Source of the DNA: Oscillospiraceae bacterium
Lineage (GTDB): Bacteria; Bacillota; Clostridia; Saccharofermentanales; Saccharofermentanaceae
DNA length: 64,000 bases
NCBI GenBank assembly: GCA_902782125.1
Contig: CACZMA010000004.1
Coordinates: 62,001 to 126,000 of the forward strand
Direction: 5' to 3'
Both the position numbers and the translations under genes were made by a program. This document shows positions 33,927 through 43,405 of this stretch, piece by piece. The number at the start of each line of letters is the position of its first letter. Within the stretch, counting starts at the first letter, position 1. Below the pieces are notes generated by a model, which had not been told where the DNA came from, did not search any database, and saw only the letters and a list, made by a program, of their open reading frames with translations.

Positions 33927-34865
33927 ATGGAGAATTTCAACGCTATCAAAAAGAGAATGAAGAGCGTCAATGACATTAGCCAGATGACTAATGCCATGCA
34001 GCTCGTCAGCTCTGCAAAGATGCGCCGTTCGCAGATCCTTCATGAAGCGATGTTCCCGTTCTTCTCCCTTTGTGCTGAGAGCATGCAGGAGATAAGGAAC
34101 AATACCTCAGATATCCACAATCCCTTCTTCGAGATCAACCAGAAGCAGGAAGGCGAGACCTGGAAGATCGGATACTATGTTCTGTCCGGAGACCAGGGAC
34201 TTGCCGGTGCTTACAACAACAACATGGTCAAGATCACCGAAGAACACATTCAGAGCAAGATATTCGAGAATACACGTAAGAATATATCCACTGACTATGA
34301 GCTCAACGTATTCGGCAAGCTTGCCAGAGAGAAGCTCCTTCACAGCGGATACAATGTCAATCCGGACTTCTCGTATCCGATCTCTGAACCCGACTTCTAC
34401 CATGCGCGTAACGTCAGCGCCATCATGCGACAGAAGTTCCTTAATAATGATTATGACCTGATCTATCTGCTCTATACCAAGATGGAGTCTTCGATAAAGA
34501 TGGTCCCCGTGGCAGTCAGGCTTCTCCCGGTCGACATGAAGGCCGTAAGACAGGTCCTTCCCGAGAATCTCCAGGATGCGGGAATGGCCCTTCAGTCCGG
34601 CACGGAGATCGAATACACGCCTGATGCAAACTCGGTATTCAACTATCTCGTTGATACATATACCAATGCCATCGTATACGGTGCGATGGTGGAGGCTTAT
34701 GCAAGCGAACAGACAGCGAGACTTACGGCAATGCAGAATGCAACAGACAATGCGAACGAGATGATGAAGCATCTCGAGCTCCTGAGCAACCGCGCACGTC
34801 AGGCGAAGATCACGACTGAACTCACCGAGATCGTAAACGGTGCCGAGCAGGTCAACAATATGTAA
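33927..34865 (+). CDS. atpG: F1 ATP synthase subunit gamma
   Basis: This 312-residue central-stalk subunit couples rotation of the c-ring to catalysis. The conserved N-terminal coiled coil is NAIKKRMKSVNDISQMTNAMQLVSSAKMRR, the middle Rossmann-like domain includes VLSGDQGLAGAYN, and the C-terminal helix is ATDNANEMMKHLELLSNRARQAKITTELTEIVNGAE. It is a little longer than usual because of loops in the middle domain. It starts 13 nt after the delta-alpha fusion. Its normal N- and C-termini show that only the delta/alpha junction is rearranged in this operon. Confidence 0.95.
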   Translation: MENFNAIKKRMKSVNDISQMTNAMQLVSSAKMRRSQILHEAMFPFFSLCAESMQEIRNNTSDIHNPFFEINQKQEGETWKIGYYVLSGDQGLAGAYNNNMVKITEEHIQSKIFENTRKNISTDYELNVFGKLAREKLLHSGYNVNPDFSYPISEPDFYHARNVSAIMRQKFLNNDYDLIYLLYTKMESSIKMVPVAVRLLPVDMKAVRQVLPENLQDAGMALQSGTEIEYTPDANSVFNYLVDTYTNAIVYGAMVEAYASEQTARLTAMQNATDNANEMMKHLELLSNRARQAKITTELTEIVNGAEQVNNM

Positions 34866-36292
<1,427 letters not shown>

Positions 36293-36293
<1 letters not shown>

Positions 36294-36772
36294 TGGCTGA
36301 GAAAGAAGAACATAAGATCAATCTTATCGTTGTAACTCCTTACCAGTACTTCTATGAGGGGCTGGTTACCGTTGCCACGATACCGTCCATTGACGGTGAG
36401 ATAGGCGTTATGGCCGGTCACTCGCCTCTGGTATTTGCCTTGAAGCCGGGTACGGTAACCGTCAGAGTCGATAGTGAGATCAAGCATTTTGTCGTATCCG
36501 AAGGCTATGCCGAGGTCAACCGTGAGATGGTCCTTGTCGTATGCAACTCAGCCGAATGGGCAGAGAACATCAATATCAGATGGATATTCGAAGCGTATGA
36601 GGAAGCAAAGAAGGCGATCGAGGAAGAGAAGACTGCCGAAGCTGCTCCCATTCATACTGAAGACAACAAGCATAAGCTCAGCAGGGCACTCGCCAGGATC
36701 CACTTCATAAGTCAGTACGGATCAGATGCTCAGAAGCAGAGGCTTGAGCAGTTGAAGGGAACAATAGTCTGA
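36293..36772 (+). CDS. atpC: F1 ATP synthase subunit epsilon
   Basis: This 159-residue product is the rotor subunit with an N-terminal beta-sandwich (INLIVVTPYQYFYEGLV, IPSIDGEIGVMAGHSPLVFALKPG) and a C-terminal two-helix domain. The C-terminal part contains an extra charged insert (EEEKTAEAAPIHTEDNKHK) compared with the usual ~135 residues. It is the last gene of the operon. Its final 68 nt overlap the 3' end of the convergent FHA gene on the other strand, and no terminator is seen between them. Confidence 0.93.
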
Positions 36773-37934
36773 AGAAGAAATCCAGTTCACCGACAGTAAT
36801 CTTCTGACCGTCCCTGATCTCATATCTCATACCTTCATCCAGTCTCTTATCTTCAAGATACAATGCTCCCGAAGTCGAGCAGGGGCTTATATAGAATGTG
36901 TTCCCGGACATGTATATGACTGCGTGAAGCGATGCCACACTCTTATGCTTAAGAACTATGTCAGACAGGAAAACGTCTGATCCGATCGTGGTCTTATCCA
37001 TATATATGGCGTATTGCGAACGCATTCCCGGTATGCTGTCTTTGAGGATCAGCTGAGCCGCGCACGGAATGCCTGTCTCATTGGCATATTCAGTGTTGGA
37101 GAACAGTATCCTGCTGCGTTCATCAGACCGTTCCGTAATTCGCTCAGCGCTCATAGTCTTATTCTTTTTGTATCCGGCATATATCAGCCGGCCCGCCATT
37201 ACCAGACCGAGGACAGCAAAGAGCAGCGCCGGTCCGGGACCGATCAACAGATAAGATGCTGCGGCTGCAACAAAGGGCAGGACTGTAAACAAGGCTTCCT
37301 GCGATAGGATCACACGCGCCCTGTACGGTACTGCTGCAGGATCTTCAAGATCTTCGGATTCTATCTTCTGACAGCATTCGAGATACATGGCTTCATCGTT
37401 CTGCCTGACACTGTAGACCAGAGTCTGTTTCTCATCCTCACTTATGACCCCGTCGAAAAAGGGATCTGCCAACAATTCCTCTAAGCGCTCGTACCCCAAG
37501 GAGAATAATGAAAGTTGCGAAGCCGGCTGCCGTATTGGACAGTAACAGATCCTGACAACATCTCCGGCGGGGTCAGTGAAGACATAGTTCCGGTCAAGCA
37601 CAGCTGAACCCGGACTAAGAAGATTATCTATACCTCGAGCAAAAGAATTTAGAAAAAGACCCGTGTTCTTCCTTCTTGTTCTCAAATGCTCCCGATTGCG
37701 TCTGCTGAAGGCTGCAGTACTCTTTTGTTTGTGTGGATCAAATTCAGTGATCGGGATGAATCCGGAGAAATCAAAGCAAGCCGTGATCCCGCCGGGTCCG
37801 TCATTTATGTAACAAGGCAAGTATATTCCGCAATGGTTCAGATCAATCATCTCACTTGCGTATTCATAAATATCATCACGTGAACCTATCTTCTCGATTG
37901 CAAAATATCCGAAAGGGCCTTTCCTTATCTTCAT
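36705..37934 (-). CDS. FHA-domain membrane protein of the tad operon
   Basis: This 409-residue protein has an N-terminal cytoplasmic domain (1 to ~200) like the DUF6382 region that precedes FHA domains in Clostridia. A hydrophobic hairpin at ~213-255 (two spans) follows, then a C-terminal forkhead-associated domain (~300-395) with IGSDVFLSDIVLKHKSVASLHAVIY and YISPCSTSGALYLEDKRL. FHA domains bind phosphothreonine, so it probably links a Ser/Thr kinase signal to the pilus machine encoded upstream. SD AGGAG lies 9 nt before the ATG. It is the last gene of the minus-strand operon, and its stop lies 68 nt inside the convergent atpC. Confidence 0.8.
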   Translation of the reverse strand: MKIRKGPFGYFAIEKIGSRDDIYEYASEMIDLNHCGIYLPCYINDGPGGITACFDFSGFIPITEFDPHKQKSTAAFSRRNREHLRTRRKNTGLFLNSFARGIDNLLSPGSAVLDRNYVFTDPAGDVVRICYCPIRQPASQLSLFSLGYERLEELLADPFFDGVISEDEKQTLVYSVRQNDEAMYLECCQKIESEDLEDPAAVPYRARVILSQEALFTVLPFVAAAASYLLIGPGPALLFAVLGLVMAGRLIYAGYKKNKTMSAERITERSDERSRILFSNTEYANETGIPCAAQLILKDSIPGMRSQYAIYMDKTTIGSDVFLSDIVLKHKSVASLHAVIYMSGNTFYISPCSTSGALYLEDKRLDEGMRYEIRDGQKITVGELDFFFRLLFPSTAQASASEHLIRTDL

Positions 37935-37955
37935 TCGGGTGATCTCCTGTAGTTG

Positions 37956-38132
37956 CTAGTTGAAAGCTGCCGTTATCTTTGAATCATCAAAGCAGAAGTC
38001 CATTACTTTATCTCCGTAGCTTACGAGTCCCTGTCGGAACAGAAGTGCAAGAGATACCAATACTGCAATGATGATAACGATCTCAACGGTACCCATTCCT
38101 TTGCGGGTACACTTTTTGATAAGTCTTGTCAT
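37956..38132 (-). CDS. Flp-type pilin (class III prepilin)
   Basis: A 58-residue ORF, short enough to be missed by automatic calls. It has a basic leader of 12 residues ending KG, then MGTVE with the Glu at mature position +5, and a ~18-residue hydrophobic helix (IVIIIAVLVSLALLF). This is the class III/Flp prepilin processing pattern G-xxxxE. The mature protein would be about 46 residues and end KITAAFN. The SD AAAGGAGG is strong and 8 nt upstream of the ATG. It follows the tadBC gene by 22 nt. No prepilin peptidase is in the window, so one must be elsewhere. Confidence 0.8.
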   Translation of the reverse strand: MTRLIKKCTRKGMGTVEIVIIIAVLVSLALLFRQGLVSYGDKVMDFCFDDSKITAAFN

Positions 38133-38154
38133 TTACGTCCTCCTTTACTTTGTT

Positions 38155-39726
38155 TTATATTCCCAGTGAGATGATTGCGGGTGTAGTGGCTACCAGCAGT
38201 ACACATATGAAGTCCAGCGTCATGGGGAACAGGAGTGCCAGTGCCTCGCGCTCCTGCTTCTTCCTTGCCGCATTCCTGCACAGATCCCAGCATGACTGCG
38301 ACTGCAGCTGCAGGAGGTTAAGGACTTCCGAAGTCCCAAGCCGCCCGTATCTGGCTACCAACAAGAGGGCGGCTTGAGCTTCGGGTATCTGGACTCTGAG
38401 AGAGAAAGCTTCAACTGCATCTGATGCCGATATTCCGCTCAGCATCATAGCTCTTATGTTCTTTATCTCGAGAGAGAGGTTCTTGTTGTCACCGAATGCT
38501 TTGGCACATATCTCGATCGCCTTCGGAAGCTGCATTCCCGCTTCAAGAAGGGTGGATATAAGACACATGAACAGTGGTATATCCTGCATCAGATCTTCGC
38601 GCTTGAGCTGTGCTTCATTCCTGACTTCGCGTCCCGAGAGAAGACATACGGCTATTACGAATATGACCGCAAACGCAGGGTTCCTGCCTGCGGCTGTGAG
38701 TATGGCGGCACCGAGAAGCGCAGATACGGAACACAGCAGGACCTGCTTCTTGAGATACTGCTCATAGGCAAGGGAGGGATTGACGGACAGTTCGCTGAAT
38801 AATTCGTGCCTTGAGGCTACGATGCCGGGAGGGAGGATCTTAAGGATGATCCTGCTCAGAGGCCTGCTGCTCCCGACCTTGATGGAGTCGTCGAATCCTA
38901 TGTTCACCTTGCTCTTGATCTTACGGCCCGTATCGTGTGCCATGAACCTCAGAAGCAGTGATACTGCGATTATGCATATTCCGAATGATACTGCGAGCAG
39001 TGTTGATCCGGTCCTGGTCGTTCTTGCCAGTGCCATATATTCGGAACTCATATTGTTAAGGGCGAATGTAATGGCAAACGGCATCACGCAGAGCATCGCG
39101 GCTTCAGCATTCTTGCCTGCATTCGAAGCCTGTATCTCGCTCTTTACGGCATTGAGTTCAGACAGCATCTGGCAGGCACTCCTTAATATGGCAAGCGTGT
39201 TGTTGCCTATCTGACCGGATATGGCCAGAGCATGGAAGACGGGCAGTGTCTCCGGGAAATTGATTGATTCTGCAAATGAGACCAGAGCACTCTCCAGTCC
39301 GACATGCATCTTCAGGTCGTTCTCCAGGGCGATAAGCGGTCTTATAAGAGGCGATCTTCTTCCGAAAGTATTCTCGATAACGGGGCGGACCAGCACCAGC
39401 GACTTCTCTATCGAATAACCGCTCGACACACTTGTGCAAAGAGCCTGCAGAACGACAAGGAGCTGTGTCCTCATGTGTTCACGGCTCCCCGCGAAGAGCT
39501 TCCTCACTACGGCCAGCCAGGGAAATATACACAAGGTCACACAGATAACAACCCTTACCTGGACGGAATCGATGAACAGCCCTGATGAGTAGAATATGAG
39601 TATGGCAAACAGAGGGATGAGCCAGATCCTTCGGAGCGCATATGAAGTGAAGGCTCCTATGTCCCTGCGCTTATTCGCTGTATGAAGCAACCTGCTTAAG
39701 CTCGGAAATATCACAGACGCGTTCAA
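38155..39726 (-). CDS. tadBC: TadB-TadC fusion, inner-membrane platform of a Tad pilus
   Basis: A 523-residue protein with two T2SSF (GspF-like) domains in tandem. The first is at ~85-245 (LLVVLQALCTSVSSGYSIEKSL, then SGQIGNNTLAILRSA). The second is at ~370-515 (MQDIPLFMCLISTLLEAGMQLPKAI, ARYGRLGTSEVL). Each is flanked by membrane spans. Separate TadB and TadC proteins of ~300 residues each are the rule, so this is a fusion of both platform subunits. The TTG at 39726 is chosen because AAGGAGGT lies 7 nt upstream. A further upstream ATG at 39774 has no SD. The gene overlaps tadA by 56 nt. Confidence 0.82.
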   Translation of the reverse strand: MNASVIFPSLSRLLHTANKRRDIGAFTSYALRRIWLIPLFAILIFYSSGLFIDSVQVRVVICVTLCIFPWLAVVRKLFAGSREHMRTQLLVVLQALCTSVSSGYSIEKSLVLVRPVIENTFGRRSPLIRPLIALENDLKMHVGLESALVSFAESINFPETLPVFHALAISGQIGNNTLAILRSACQMLSELNAVKSEIQASNAGKNAEAAMLCVMPFAITFALNNMSSEYMALARTTRTGSTLLAVSFGICIIAVSLLLRFMAHDTGRKIKSKVNIGFDDSIKVGSSRPLSRIILKILPPGIVASRHELFSELSVNPSLAYEQYLKKQVLLCSVSALLGAAILTAAGRNPAFAVIFVIAVCLLSGREVRNEAQLKREDLMQDIPLFMCLISTLLEAGMQLPKAIEICAKAFGDNKNLSLEIKNIRAMMLSGISASDAVEAFSLRVQIPEAQAALLLVARYGRLGTSEVLNLLQLQSQSCWDLCRNAARKKQEREALALLFPMTLDFICVLLVATTPAIISLGI

Positions 39727-40873
39727 GGCCTTTACCTCCTTCGTTCTTATATAGTGTTTTGATCCGGTATTCATTGCCGGCAGGGGGCATTACCCTGCAG
39801 ATCTCGTCGATGTATCTTCTTCCTTCACGGTTCCTTGTTATATGCAGTATCACGTCTATTCCCATGGACAGCTGTGCCACTACCGCCGCGAAAGGCAGAT
39901 TGGATCCTGCCATGACCATTCCCGTCAGGCGTTCGAGCATCTCTATGCAGGAGTTGGCATGACCGGTACACATGGACCCCGGGTGCCCCGTATTCAGCGC
40001 GTGCATCATGTCGGCACTCTCGGAGCCTCTGACTTCGCCGACGATTATCCTGTCCGGGCGCATCCTCAAAGATGCTCTTATCATCTGGGCAATATTGACT
40101 TCGCCGCTGCCGTCAGGTCCGGGTAGCCTTGCTTCCATCCTTACCAGGTTGTCAATGCCCTGGAGGTTAAGCTCGGCTGAGTCCTCGATAGTTATCACAC
40201 GCTCATCGGAGGGTATAAAAGACGACAGGCAGTTAAGGAAGGTAGTCTTGCCGCTTCCGGTACCTCCGCTGAGGAAGATGGTCTTCCTGTTCTTAACGCA
40301 CGAAGACAGGAACCTCGCGCCTTCCTCGCTTATGAAGTCCTGTCTGATAAGGCTTACTATGTCGTGGGATATTCCCGTGAACTTCCTTATCGTGATGGTC
40401 GTCTCTCTGGCAATGGGAGAGAGGACCGCATTTGCTCTCGAACCGTCAGGGAGCCTTAAGTCTGATATTGGATTGGCTTCGTTGAGAGGCCTGTTACGGT
40501 TGGCAAAGAAACATGAGATCACAGTCCTCAGCGTCTCTTCGTCCTTGAACCTGATGTCCGATCTGTACAGCTTGCCGCCGCGTTCGTAGAAAATCTTGTC
40601 GGGCCCGTTGACCATTATCTCCGTGATGGTCGGATCCTCCATGAGAGGTTCTATGACATCGAGCCTTCGCAGCGCATTGAATACACCGCTCGCCGTCTCC
40701 CGCTTCTGTTCGAGATTGAGCTTATAGAAGCTTGCCTGATCGCTTATGACATCCGCGATTATCTCCCGAAGCCTATCGTCAGACGGATCTGCTTCGTCCC
40801 TTATCGCATTCAGGACATAGTAAGTCATCTTCTCCTTGATCTCGGAGATATCACAGGGCCTGTTCATATTCAT
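39671..40873 (-). CDS. tadA: Tad pilus assembly ATPase TadA/CpaF
   Basis: This secretion ATPase of the GspE/VirB11 superfamily has about 400 residues. The N-terminal domain contains DPTITEIMVNGPDKIFYERGGKL, typical of CpaF. The Walker A GGTGSGKTT lies near residue 207. VITIEDSAELNL is the Asp box, RPDRIIVGEVRG the Walker B, and TGHPGSMCTGHANS the His box. It powers pilus extension on the cytoplasmic side. Two in-frame ATGs (40873 and 40867) follow the SD GGAGAGG, and either is possible. It overlaps the upstream gene by 23 nt and the tadBC gene downstream. Confidence 0.92.
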   Translation of the reverse strand: MNMNRPCDISEIKEKMTYYVLNAIRDEADPSDDRLREIIADVISDQASFYKLNLEQKRETASGVFNALRRLDVIEPLMEDPTITEIMVNGPDKIFYERGGKLYRSDIRFKDEETLRTVISCFFANRNRPLNEANPISDLRLPDGSRANAVLSPIARETTITIRKFTGISHDIVSLIRQDFISEEGARFLSSCVKNRKTIFLSGGTGSGKTTFLNCLSSFIPSDERVITIEDSAELNLQGIDNLVRMEARLPGPDGSGEVNIAQMIRASLRMRPDRIIVGEVRGSESADMMHALNTGHPGSMCTGHANSCIEMLERLTGMVMAGSNLPFAAVVAQLSMGIDVILHITRNREGRRYIDEICRVMPPAGNEYRIKTLYKNEGGKGLERVCDISELKQVASYSE

Positions 40874-41756
40874 AGTCCTCTCCGGAAGCGATGTCATCTG
40901 CATAGCGGACGGTCAGCCTGCCGCCGGTAAGAGCCTGCTCTATGCCTGAGACGAGCTTCCTTGTGCCGAGATCTTCCTGGCTGTTCCTTGAAGGGAGAAG
41001 GAGTATAACTTCGTCAAAGCCGGAGACGAGTTCCGTCAGTTCGCCGCTTCTGAATCCTTCAAATATCACAAGGGCATCAGTTGTGGGTGACGTATTCCTC
41101 GTAAGTGTCACTGAAGATGAGACTATCCGCCTGATGACCGTAAGACCTGCATCGTAGACATCGTCTTCTCCGGATGCGGCACCCGGAGTAAGGAACCCCT
41201 TCTTATCCATGTTGCAGCAGGACAGGATGTCTTCCGGCTTGAAGCTCTTCTTCCCGACAAGTTCTATGAGCTTCGTCATGCCGCCCGGCCTGATGCCGCC
41301 GGACTCGGGGCCCGGAACTCTCATCCTTCCCATGAGATCTATCCTAAGTGCGTTGTCTGACATAAAGACGCGTTCGGCAAGGAGCCTGTCTATAAGCGCC
41401 TCGCGGTCATCCATATAGACATAGGGGATCAGTGCAACCGACACCCCTGAACGAATGCTTATCGTATCCGCATTCTTCCTCAGGGATGTGATGAGCCCGA
41501 GTCTGTCTGCTATCTTCCGGCAGTCTATGACCCCGAGTTCGTCAAATATCGGGACCGCATCCTTGAAGTCGCTCATGTCGATATTACGCGGATCGTATAT
41601 TATCTTCGTAAACTCCGAGAAATCCAGACAGTCAGATCTCCCGGGATCCTCGATCGCATTGATTATGTATGCATCGGGGAACATCGTTTCGAGCCTCATC
41701 TTCAGGAGACTGAACAGATAATCATCCTTCTCGAAAACCTTGATCGTGAAAGCCAT
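40851..41756 (-). CDS. Putative TadZ/CpaE-like protein, first gene of the tad operon
   Basis: This 301-residue protein has an N-terminal segment (FTIKVFEKDDYLFSLLKMRLETMFPDAYI) that looks like an atypical receiver domain. The C-terminal half has strands such as DALVIFEGF and DEVILLLPSRNSQEDLGTRKLVSGIEQAL, like the late part of a MinD/ParA fold, but I see no Walker A. TadZ proteins have this layout, and position before tadA supports it. The start at 41756 follows GGAGGTG with good spacing. A longer in-frame form reaching 41846 would run over the direct repeats and promoter. The functional call is an inference from position and weak similarity. Confidence 0.55.
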   Translation of the reverse strand: MAFTIKVFEKDDYLFSLLKMRLETMFPDAYIINAIEDPGRSDCLDFSEFTKIIYDPRNIDMSDFKDAVPIFDELGVIDCRKIADRLGLITSLRKNADTISIRSGVSVALIPYVYMDDREALIDRLLAERVFMSDNALRIDLMGRMRVPGPESGGIRPGGMTKLIELVGKKSFKPEDILSCCNMDKKGFLTPGAASGEDDVYDAGLTVIRRIVSSSVTLTRNTSPTTDALVIFEGFRSGELTELVSGFDEVILLLPSRNSQEDLGTRKLVSGIEQALTGGRLTVRYADDIASGEDYEYEQAL

Positions 41757-41785
41757 ACCGGACACCTCCTTTGCCGTATGCAGAT

Positions 41786-41844
41786 ATTGTAGGCACAGAA
41801 AAGCCCCGAAAAACCCGACAAAAACCGACAAAAACCGACAAAAC
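41786..41844 (-). promoter_or_regulatory. Tad operon promoter with three 10-bp direct repeats
   Basis: Minus-strand TACAAT (41791-41786) lies 29 bp before the start codon. Its -35 position holds only T-rich sequence. Immediately upstream are three copies of a 10-bp unit (plus-strand CCGACAAAAA at 41815, 41825 and 41835, the last ending in C) and a degenerate fourth near 41804. The exact 10-bp period places all copies on one DNA face. This is typical of an activator or repressor array overlapping a weak -35. Confidence 0.6.
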
Positions 41845-41893
41845 ATACCAGGTTAACAATCAATATTAATTATTAAGAAATCTCGCCAGTATC

Positions 41894-41922
41894 TTTACAG
41901 ACGGCAGATTTATCTATAAAAT
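41894..41922 (+). promoter_or_regulatory. Promoter of the metK riboswitch transcript
   Basis: TTTACA (41894-41899), 17 bp and TAAAAT (41917-41922). The transcript would start near 41929, about 20 nt before the riboswitch. Confidence 0.65.
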
Positions 41923-41950
41923 CATCTTGCTAAAACATTTAAGTTCATTG

Positions 41951-42056
41951 CTTATCAAGAGTGGCTAGAGGGAACCGGCCCTATGAAGCCCGGCAACCGC
42001 GGAGAGCAGCGGTGCCAAATCCGGCAGGGAGACCTGAAAGATGAGGAACGTTGATA
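41951..42056 (+). promoter_or_regulatory. SAM-I (S-box) riboswitch aptamer
   Basis: The sequence has the S-box landmarks in order: CTTATCAAGAGTGG, GAGGGAACCGGCCCTATGAAGCCCGGCAACC, GGTGCCAAATCC and GGGAGACCTGAAAGATGAGG. The aptamer binds S-adenosylmethionine. Followed directly by a terminator hairpin and metK, it should shut off metK transcription when SAM is high. Confidence 0.95.
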
Positions 42057-42070
42057 TAACCTATTAACGA

Positions 42071-42099
42071 CCTTCTCCTTTGGGGAAGGTTTTTCTTTT
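42071..42099 (+). terminator. Riboswitch-controlled terminator before metK
   Basis: CCTTCTCC (42071-42078) pairs with GGGGAAGG (42082-42089) and is followed by TTTTTCTTTT. It is the expression platform of the SAM-I riboswitch. Confidence 0.9.
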
Positions 42100-42132
42100 C
42101 GATAAGAGCACTGAACGGAAAGGAAAGTAAAA

Positions 42133-43326
42133 ATGAGAAACAGAAAAGGCAAGTGGCTCTTCACATCAGAGTCAGTAACAGAGGGACATCCCGACAAGGT
42201 CTGCGATCAGATATCGGATTCCATCCTTGATGCCATCTTAGAGCAGGACCCTAAGGCGAGAGTTGCCTGCGAGACATGCGCTACCACGGGCATGGTCCTC
42301 GTTATGGGTGAGATCTCGACTTCGGCTTACGTCGATATCCCTTCTATCGTCAGAGGCAGACTTGAGAAGATCGGCTACGATTCCAACAACGTCGGCTTCG
42401 ACTATAAGTCATGCTCAGTCCTCACATCCATCGACGAGCAGTCCGCTGATATCGCCATGGGCGTAGACAAGTCCTATGAGGCTAAGAGAGGCGACGATTC
42501 CGAGCTCGATACGGGCGCAGGAGACCAGGGCATGATGTTCGGTTATGCGAACGACGATACGCCCGAGTTCATGCCAATGCCCATCGCGCTCTCACACAGA
42601 CTGTCCAAGAGACTGTCTGATGTAAGGAAGACGGGCGGCGCAGACTTCCTGAGACCTGACGGCAAGAGCCAGGTTACGGTCGAGTATGAGAACGACAAGG
42701 TCAAGAGGATCGATGCCATCGTAGTATCAACCCAGCACAGCGAAGATATCTCGGAAGATGACCTCGAGAAGTATGTTAAGGAGAATGTTATCGCTCCCGT
42801 AGTACCTGAGGATCTTATCGACGAGAATACCAAGATCTATGTTAATCCCACCGGACGTTTTGTAATCGGCGGTCCTGCCGGTGACTCCGGCCTTACGGGA
42901 AGAAAGATCATCGTTGATACATACGGCGGATTCGCACGTCACGGAGGCGGAGCTTTCTCTGGTAAGGATCCTACGAAGGTTGACCGCAGCGCATCCTATA
43001 TGATGAGATATGTTGCAAAGAACATCGTTGCTGCCGGACTTGCAAGAGAGTGCGAGGTTCAGGTCGCTTATGCCATCGGTGTCGCTAAGCCGGTATCTGT
43101 ATCTGTGGATACTTTCGGCACGGGTGTCATCTCCGACGAGAAGATCACGGAGATCGTAAACGATACCTTCGATCTCAGGCCTGCGGCTATCATCAGAGAC
43201 CTCGATCTGAGACGTCCGATCTATGCCGATACCGCCAGCTACGGTCACTTCGGCAGACTCGATGTCGACCTGCCCTGGGAGAGAACTGACAAAATTGAGA
43301 CTTTGCGCTCAAAGGCCGGAATCTAA
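42133..43326 (+). CDS. metK: S-adenosylmethionine synthetase
   Basis: This 397-residue enzyme makes SAM from methionine and ATP. All family blocks are present: [32 protein letters not shown] (ATP-binding hexapeptide GAGDQG), KSQVTVEY, the P-loop-like [16 protein letters not shown] and [15 protein letters not shown]. Residues for Mg2+ and K+ binding sit in these blocks. It is regulated by the SAM-I riboswitch just upstream, the usual feedback in Bacillota. The SD is AAAGGAAAG. A terminator follows 16 nt after the stop. Confidence 0.97.
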   Translation: MRNRKGKWLFTSESVTEGHPDKVCDQISDSILDAILEQDPKARVACETCATTGMVLVMGEISTSAYVDIPSIVRGRLEKIGYDSNNVGFDYKSCSVLTSIDEQSADIAMGVDKSYEAKRGDDSELDTGAGDQGMMFGYANDDTPEFMPMPIALSHRLSKRLSDVRKTGGADFLRPDGKSQVTVEYENDKVKRIDAIVVSTQHSEDISEDDLEKYVKENVIAPVVPEDLIDENTKIYVNPTGRFVIGGPAGDSGLTGRKIIVDTYGGFARHGGGAFSGKDPTKVDRSASYMMRYVAKNIVAAGLARECEVQVAYAIGVAKPVSVSVDTFGTGVISDEKITEIVNDTFDLRPAAIIRDLDLRRPIYADTASYGHFGRLDVDLPWERTDKIETLRSKAGI

Positions 43327-43342
43327 AGGTTTTGAAGTCCAG

Positions 43343-43368
43343 GGGCTCCCTTCGGGGAGCCCTTTTTG
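43343..43368 (+). terminator. Terminator after metK
   Basis: GGGCTCCC and GGGGAGCCC form a G/C-rich stem with a 3-nt loop, followed by TTTTT. Confidence 0.9.
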
Positions 43369-43370
43369 TA

Positions 43371-43399
43371 TTGTTATTTCGGTGTGGGTTTGTTAGTCT
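43371..43399 (+). promoter_or_regulatory. Promoter of recD2, apparently leaderless
   Basis: TTGTTA (43371-43376), 17 bp and TAGTCT (43394-43399), preceded by TGT as in extended -10 promoters. The -10 box ends 6 nt before the ATG at 43406, and no SD is present. Confidence 0.5.
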
Positions 43400-43405
43400 T
43401 TGAAA

